NCBI GenBank assembly: GCA_903930725.1
Contig: CAIYZW010000560.1
Span: 1-7,346, forward strand
DNA: 7,346 nucleotides
Direction of reading: 5' to 3'
Origin: an uncultured Bacteroidota bacterium
GTDB lineage: Bacteria; Bacteroidota; Bacteroidia; Bacteroidales; 4484-276
Made by a program: the position numbers and the translations under genes. Shown here one piece after another: positions 4,554 to 7,346 of this stretch (its first letter is position 1; the number at the start of each line of letters is the position of its first letter). The notes under the pieces were generated by a model. It searched no databases. It worked only from the letters and a program-made list of their open reading frames with translations, and was not told where the DNA came from.

Positions 4554-7346
4554 CTATTGAAGTATTAGTTTCCTGAAGATATTAATACCGTTCATTTCTA
4601 TTTTGATGAAATAAACTCCAGGTTGATATCCGGAAAGGTCAATCTGACAAGCATTCTTTGTAACAATGGTTGTTGTAAATAACGATTGTCCCTGCAAACC
4701 GGTGATTGAAATATTTGTTCCGGAATCAATTCCGGTGATGTTTACGATTCCTGTTGATGGATTCGGATAGATAGAAACCCCGCTCATTCCTGTCGCGTTG
4801 ATACCTGTAGTTTTCTGTATCAGGTTGTTGATTACTGATAAACCATTTGTAACAAACAAGCCGTTGCTATTGGGTAACTGAGCATCGTAAGTAACATCCA
4901 AAACAAATTCTTCGCCTGTTGATGGGCGCATAACCTTGAAGTTAATTGCCTTACCATCGGCAAAACCATCAATTTCATCAGTTGAAATGTCATCAGCGAA
5001 AAGCGATAAAGCCATGGTATTGTTGTTAGCAATAACCATTCCTGCACATAGTCCTTTGTCGGTGAAAGCCCCGATAACATCGCCGATCGAAAGTTGAGAA
5101 ACTGCTTCTTCACTAAACACAATGGCATGGCTTGAGCCTGAATAGGTAACATCATTCCAGCTGGTGATGTTTTCGGTTCGTAATGGTTTTATAAACGAAT
5201 AACTGTTGTCGGTACCACATGCCGGGAAGGTGAACGACCCTGCCTGACTTACTTTTACATAGTAGGCTTTGCCAGGAACAAGTGAATTGAGTGTATTGAT
5301 TCCTCCCGCAGGATAGTAAATTCCATTACCGGCAACTTCCCATGCAATAACTAATCCGGGAATATTCAAAAGTTGAGTTGCAGGTACGTTGCATGTTGAA
5401 AGAACCGGTATCAGGTTCCAACCAGCATTTAATGAAATAGATGAGCCTGAATTTGTACCGTTAAGTGTTAGCAGCGATTCACTGCTCATTTTCGTAAGAT
5501 ACCCATGCTCATTGGAGAAGGCTCCCATAGTATTGATGTTATAGAGAGGCCAGAACAGATTCCCAAAATATTGAGAAATGATCATGTTATCTACAACCGG
5601 AGCAATAACATCAGCAAAGGTAGCATCAGTTGAAGGGTTGATGAAAGATGACCATCCATTCCAGCCAAGCGGCAGAATGATATTCTGTGAAGGATTCTGT
5701 GCCGGCAGGACATGAAGTGTTACTGGAACGGTAGTAACAGGAGTTACCGGGTCGTTGGACGTGACAACGATGTTGGTAAAATAAGTTCCTTCCAAAAGTC
5801 CGTTAGCATTGAAGGTTACGGTGAGATTCATCTGACCAATTCCATTAATCGTTCCTGAGGTTGGAGCAACAGTTAACCATGGATTTCCACCATAAATTAA
5901 ACTGAATACAAGTGTACCTGGGCTCAAATTGTTCACATTAAGGACATCTGATTCAGATTCACCAATGAATATTGATTTAGTAAACTGAGCCGGATTTACG
6001 GTGATAGCTGGTACGTAAGGAACCGCTGCACATAATTCATTCGATTGCGGAGTTTGAAGTCCGGTTGCAACAGCTTTAGAAACAGTGTAGCAATAAGATT
6101 CGCCATTGTTTGCATCTTCATCATAATAGCTCAGACCATAAACATTGGCAATATCAATACCATCACGGAAAACATTGAAATATGGAAAAGCATCTTCGCA
6201 GGTTAGTTCGGCAACATAGTCGTTGAAAAGACCACAAGCATAGCCATCGAAAACACTTACACCAGCCCACAACCAGTATGTTCCGGCCGGAACACTAACT
6301 GTTGCAATCGCAGGTGTACAAGGTAAGGCTGAAGAAGAGGATAAAATAGTAAGGCCAGCACAGCCTGCATTACCATCTATAATGTAAACCTGTGACGGGA
6401 ATTCACCTGTAACCGACCATGAAATGGTTTTTGGTGAATCCAAAACAAGTTCATACCAGTCGGTATCCCGATTTCCGCCATTAGCCCATGCTTTACCGCA
6501 AATTACGTCACCACTTTCGATGGGAGTAGTTTGTGGATTGGCCGGATTATTGCATCCGTCATTAATATTCTCACCGCAGGCCTCATCTTCCGGTATCGCT
6601 CCGGCCGGACATTCAACCTGACAAACGGGAACACTCTCAACTGTTAACGTAAATTGATTTATACAATTCATTACTCCATCAATCATCAAATAATAGGAGC
6701 CAGCGCCAATAATTGCACTCATTGTCTTATTTCCGGAACCACCTCCTGGGGTTGTCGTAATACAGTTGCTCCCAATCGGACATTCCTGGGTGAGAAGCAT
6801 GCCTACCCAGGCCGTTGTGGATGAAATGGCAAAATCAACCATCGTTACTTCATCTACTACAAGCTTGTAAACGATGTCTGCTCCATTGTCGAAATCGCCA
6901 AGGCAAGTATTTGAATAGTCATTTCCCCGCTCGCATGTTGTGTTTACATTAGTATATGGAAGAGAACCAATAATTATTGGGTTGTCGCAATTGTCTCCAA
7001 TAGTTGACGAAATGGCAGATTCAATTGACGATACTTCAGCTACAATATGCTTGTAAACGAAGTCTTCATTGTTGTAAACGCCTACTTCAGCAAGTTCTGT
7101 GAATTCTTCAACAATTTGAATAGCATTGGAACCCGAATTTGTATTGGAAGTCGAAAATTCCTCCATAGCAGTTTTATTAACCGGAACTGAAGAACCTTCT
7201 GTCCAAACCAGGTTTACACCATTGTAATCTGGTATAGCAGAAACCAATACCGGAGCTGGTAAAATGACCACTGAAGCAGGTCCTGCGGCACTTGATTCGC
7301 CTTCATTGTAAACTGCAGTAACAGTATAATTGTAAGTTCCACTCAA
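4554..7346 (-). CDS. Large secreted multidomain protein with C-terminal type IX secretion sorting domain (partial, N-terminus outside window)
   Basis: The frame is open from the right edge to TAG at 4554; 930 residues are visible, numbered from the edge. The edge codon TTG is not the real start, because it falls inside a fibronectin-III-like strand pattern (GTYNYTVTAVYNEGESS). Modules in order: fibronectin-III end (1-52); a linker with a partial domain copy (61-116); a pre-peptidase-C-like sandwich (118-237); a Cys-rich sandwich with CPAGAIPEDEACGE and RDTDWYEL (246-383); a fibronectin-like piece (386-440); a BACON-like Ig domain with PWLTVAPTSGTI (446-546); two related GW-type repeats (556-709); an IGAFTDKGLCAG module (716-841); and a type A Por sorting domain (856-930) with SIYPNPSTG and PGVYFIKI. 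The sorting domain marks export through the T9SS to the cell surface or medium. No catalytic domain is visible here, though one could lie upstream. Seventeen cysteines in residues 120-439 suggest disulfides. Its own terminator follows, so it is not in the GH92 operon. Confidence 0.93.
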   Translation of the reverse strand: MSGTYNYTVTAVYNEGESSAAGPASVVILPAPVLVSAIPDYNGVNLVWTEGSSVPVNKTAMEEFSTSNTNSGSNAIQIVEEFTELAEVGVYNNEDFVYKHIVAEVSSIESAISSTIGDNCDNPIIIGSLPYTNVNTTCERGNDYSNTCLGDFDNGADIVYKLVVDEVTMVDFAISSTTAWVGMLLTQECPIGSNCITTTPGGGSGNKTMSAIIGAGSYYLMIDGVMNCINQFTLTVESVPVCQVECPAGAIPEDEACGENINDGCNNPANPQTTPIESGDVICGKAWANGGNRDTDWYELVLDSPKTISWSVTGEFPSQVYIIDGNAGCAGLTILSSSSALPCTPAIATVSVPAGTYWLWAGVSVFDGYACGLFNDYVAELTCEDAFPYFNVFRDGIDIANVYGLSYYDEDANNGESYCYTVSKAVATGLQTPQSNELCAAVPYVPAITVNPAQFTKSIFIGESESDVLNVNNLSPGTLVFSLIYGGNPWLTVAPTSGTINGIGQMNLTVTFNANGLLEGTYFTNIVVTSNDPVTPVTTVPVTLHVLPAQNPSQNIILPLGWNGWSSFINPSTDATFADVIAPVVDNMIISQYFGNLFWPLYNINTMGAFSNEHGYLTKMSSESLLTLNGTNSGSSISLNAGWNLIPVLSTCNVPATQLLNIPGLVIAWEVAGNGIYYPAGGINTLNSLVPGKAYYVKVSQAGSFTFPACGTDNSYSFIKPLRTENITSWNDVTYSGSSHAIVFSEEAVSQLSIGDVIGAFTDKGLCAGMVIANNNTMALSLFADDISTDEIDGFADGKAINFKVMRPSTGEEFVLDVTYDAQLPNSNGLFVTNGLSVINNLIQKTTGINATGMSGVSIYPNPSTGIVNITGIDSGTNISITGLQGQSLFTTTIVTKNACQIDLSGYQPGVYFIKIEMNGINIFRKLILQ
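4557..4781 (-). other. Type A T9SS (Por) C-terminal sorting domain
   Basis: These codons encode the last 75 residues of the large secreted protein. The order of elements is typical: SIYPNPSTGIVNI at the start, a middle ITGLQGQSLF strand, then DLSGYQPGVYFIKI, and a basic-hydrophobic end FRKLILQ. In known systems this domain is recognised at the outer membrane and removed by the PorU sortase during surface attachment. It is the clearest taxonomic marker in the window, since T9SS is essentially confined to the Bacteroidota/FCB group. Confidence 0.93.
5220..5438 (-). repeat. Second copy of a ~75-residue GW-type protein repeat
   Basis: Residues 637-709 of the visible protein: SLNAGWNLIPVLS at the start, then a helix-like stretch, YYPAGGINTL at 678-686 and KAYYVKVS at 693-700. 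It aligns in order with residues 556-630 (GWN, then FWPLYNINTM, then HGYLTKMS). The copies are strongly diverged, so this is an old in-frame duplication or a two-lobed domain, not a recent repeat. Its function is unknown to me; I recall similar blocks in other Bacteroidota surface proteins. Confidence 0.65.
5457..5681 (-). repeat. First copy of a ~75-residue GW-type protein repeat
   Basis: Residues 556-630 of the visible protein. It opens with IILPLGWNGWSSFINP, then has FWPLYNINTMGAF at 598-610 and HGYLTKMS at 614-621. The same spacing of GWN, an aromatic-P-x-x-x-IN-T segment and a lysine-containing YxxK strand recurs in the next copy, only six residues further on. It lies between the BACON-like Ig domain and the second copy. 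Confidence 0.65.
6814..6899 (-). repeat. Intact-context copy of a diverged ~85-base direct repeat (pre-peptidase-C-like strands)
   Basis: This copy encodes residues about 150-177, including NGADIVYKLVVDEVTMV and ending AISST (173-177). It sits in its expected place in the middle of the pre-peptidase-C-like domain. It aligns at DNA level with 7003-7082, with shared blocks such as GAAATGGCA, ACTTCA and GCTTGTAAACGA on the plus strand and one codon of length difference. Confidence 0.7.
7003..7082 (-). repeat. Orphan copy of the diverged direct repeat, a truncated domain fragment
   Basis: This copy encodes residues about 89-115, including NNEDFVYKHIVAEVSSI and ending AISST (111-115). It lies immediately before GDNC (117-120), which is the beginning of the complete pre-peptidase-C-like domain. 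The copy therefore looks like the middle of an upstream domain whose second half is missing, joined in frame to the next domain. Reading-frame integrity is kept. Confidence 0.65.

Noticed and set aside
7344..7346. TTG at the window edge as a start codon for the large secreted protein
   Set aside because: It falls inside a fibronectin-like strand and there is no signal peptide after it; the gene clearly continues beyond the window.
1..7346. tRNA, rRNA, CRISPR array, insertion sequence, phage or defence genes
   Set aside because: No cloverleaf-like stretch, regular short repeats with spacers, terminal inverted repeats, transposase motifs or defence domains were seen; the window is almost fully covered by three ordinary genes.

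Overview
The window looks like a stretch of chromosome or metagenomic contig from a free-living Bacteroidota bacterium, probably a Bacteroidales/Marinilabiliales-like lineage. The evidence is a type IX secretion (Por) sorting domain at the end of one protein, a GH92 alpha-mannosidase, a TAnnTTTG promoter-type box, and no purine-rich ribosome binding sites in front of the genes. All three genes lie on the minus strand, so the biological reading order runs from the right edge to the left edge.

Right part (7346 to 4554): the C-terminal 930 residues of a large secreted multidomain protein, with its N-terminus outside the window. It is built from fibronectin-like, pre-peptidase-C-like, BACON-like and other beta-sandwich modules and ends in a type A T9SS sorting domain. 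It has no visible catalytic domain. A strong intrinsic terminator (about 4495-4530) ends this transcript.

Middle (4426 to 2084): a complete GH92 calcium-dependent exo-alpha-mannosidase with a signal peptide. It begins just after the terminator and has a plausible promoter -7 box of its own at 4460-4467. Left part (2055 to 1): a right-handed parallel beta-helix protein, cut by the left window edge. It starts only 28 bases after the GH92 stop, so the two are likely co-transcribed. It belongs to a widespread but poorly characterised family that resembles polysaccharide-acting beta-helix enzymes.

Inferred working model: the GH92 enzyme trims terminal mannose in the periplasm or at the cell surface, and the beta-helix protein may act on the same mannose-bearing glycan. 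The T9SS protein is probably an unrelated surface or extracellular protein. No SusC/SusD pair, regulator, sulfatase or transporter is present, so a polysaccharide utilisation locus cannot be claimed. I found no tRNA, rRNA, CRISPR array, insertion sequence or phage gene. No gene-free stretch exceeds 127 bases. No clearly new biological system is evident; the least understood element is the beta-helix protein.
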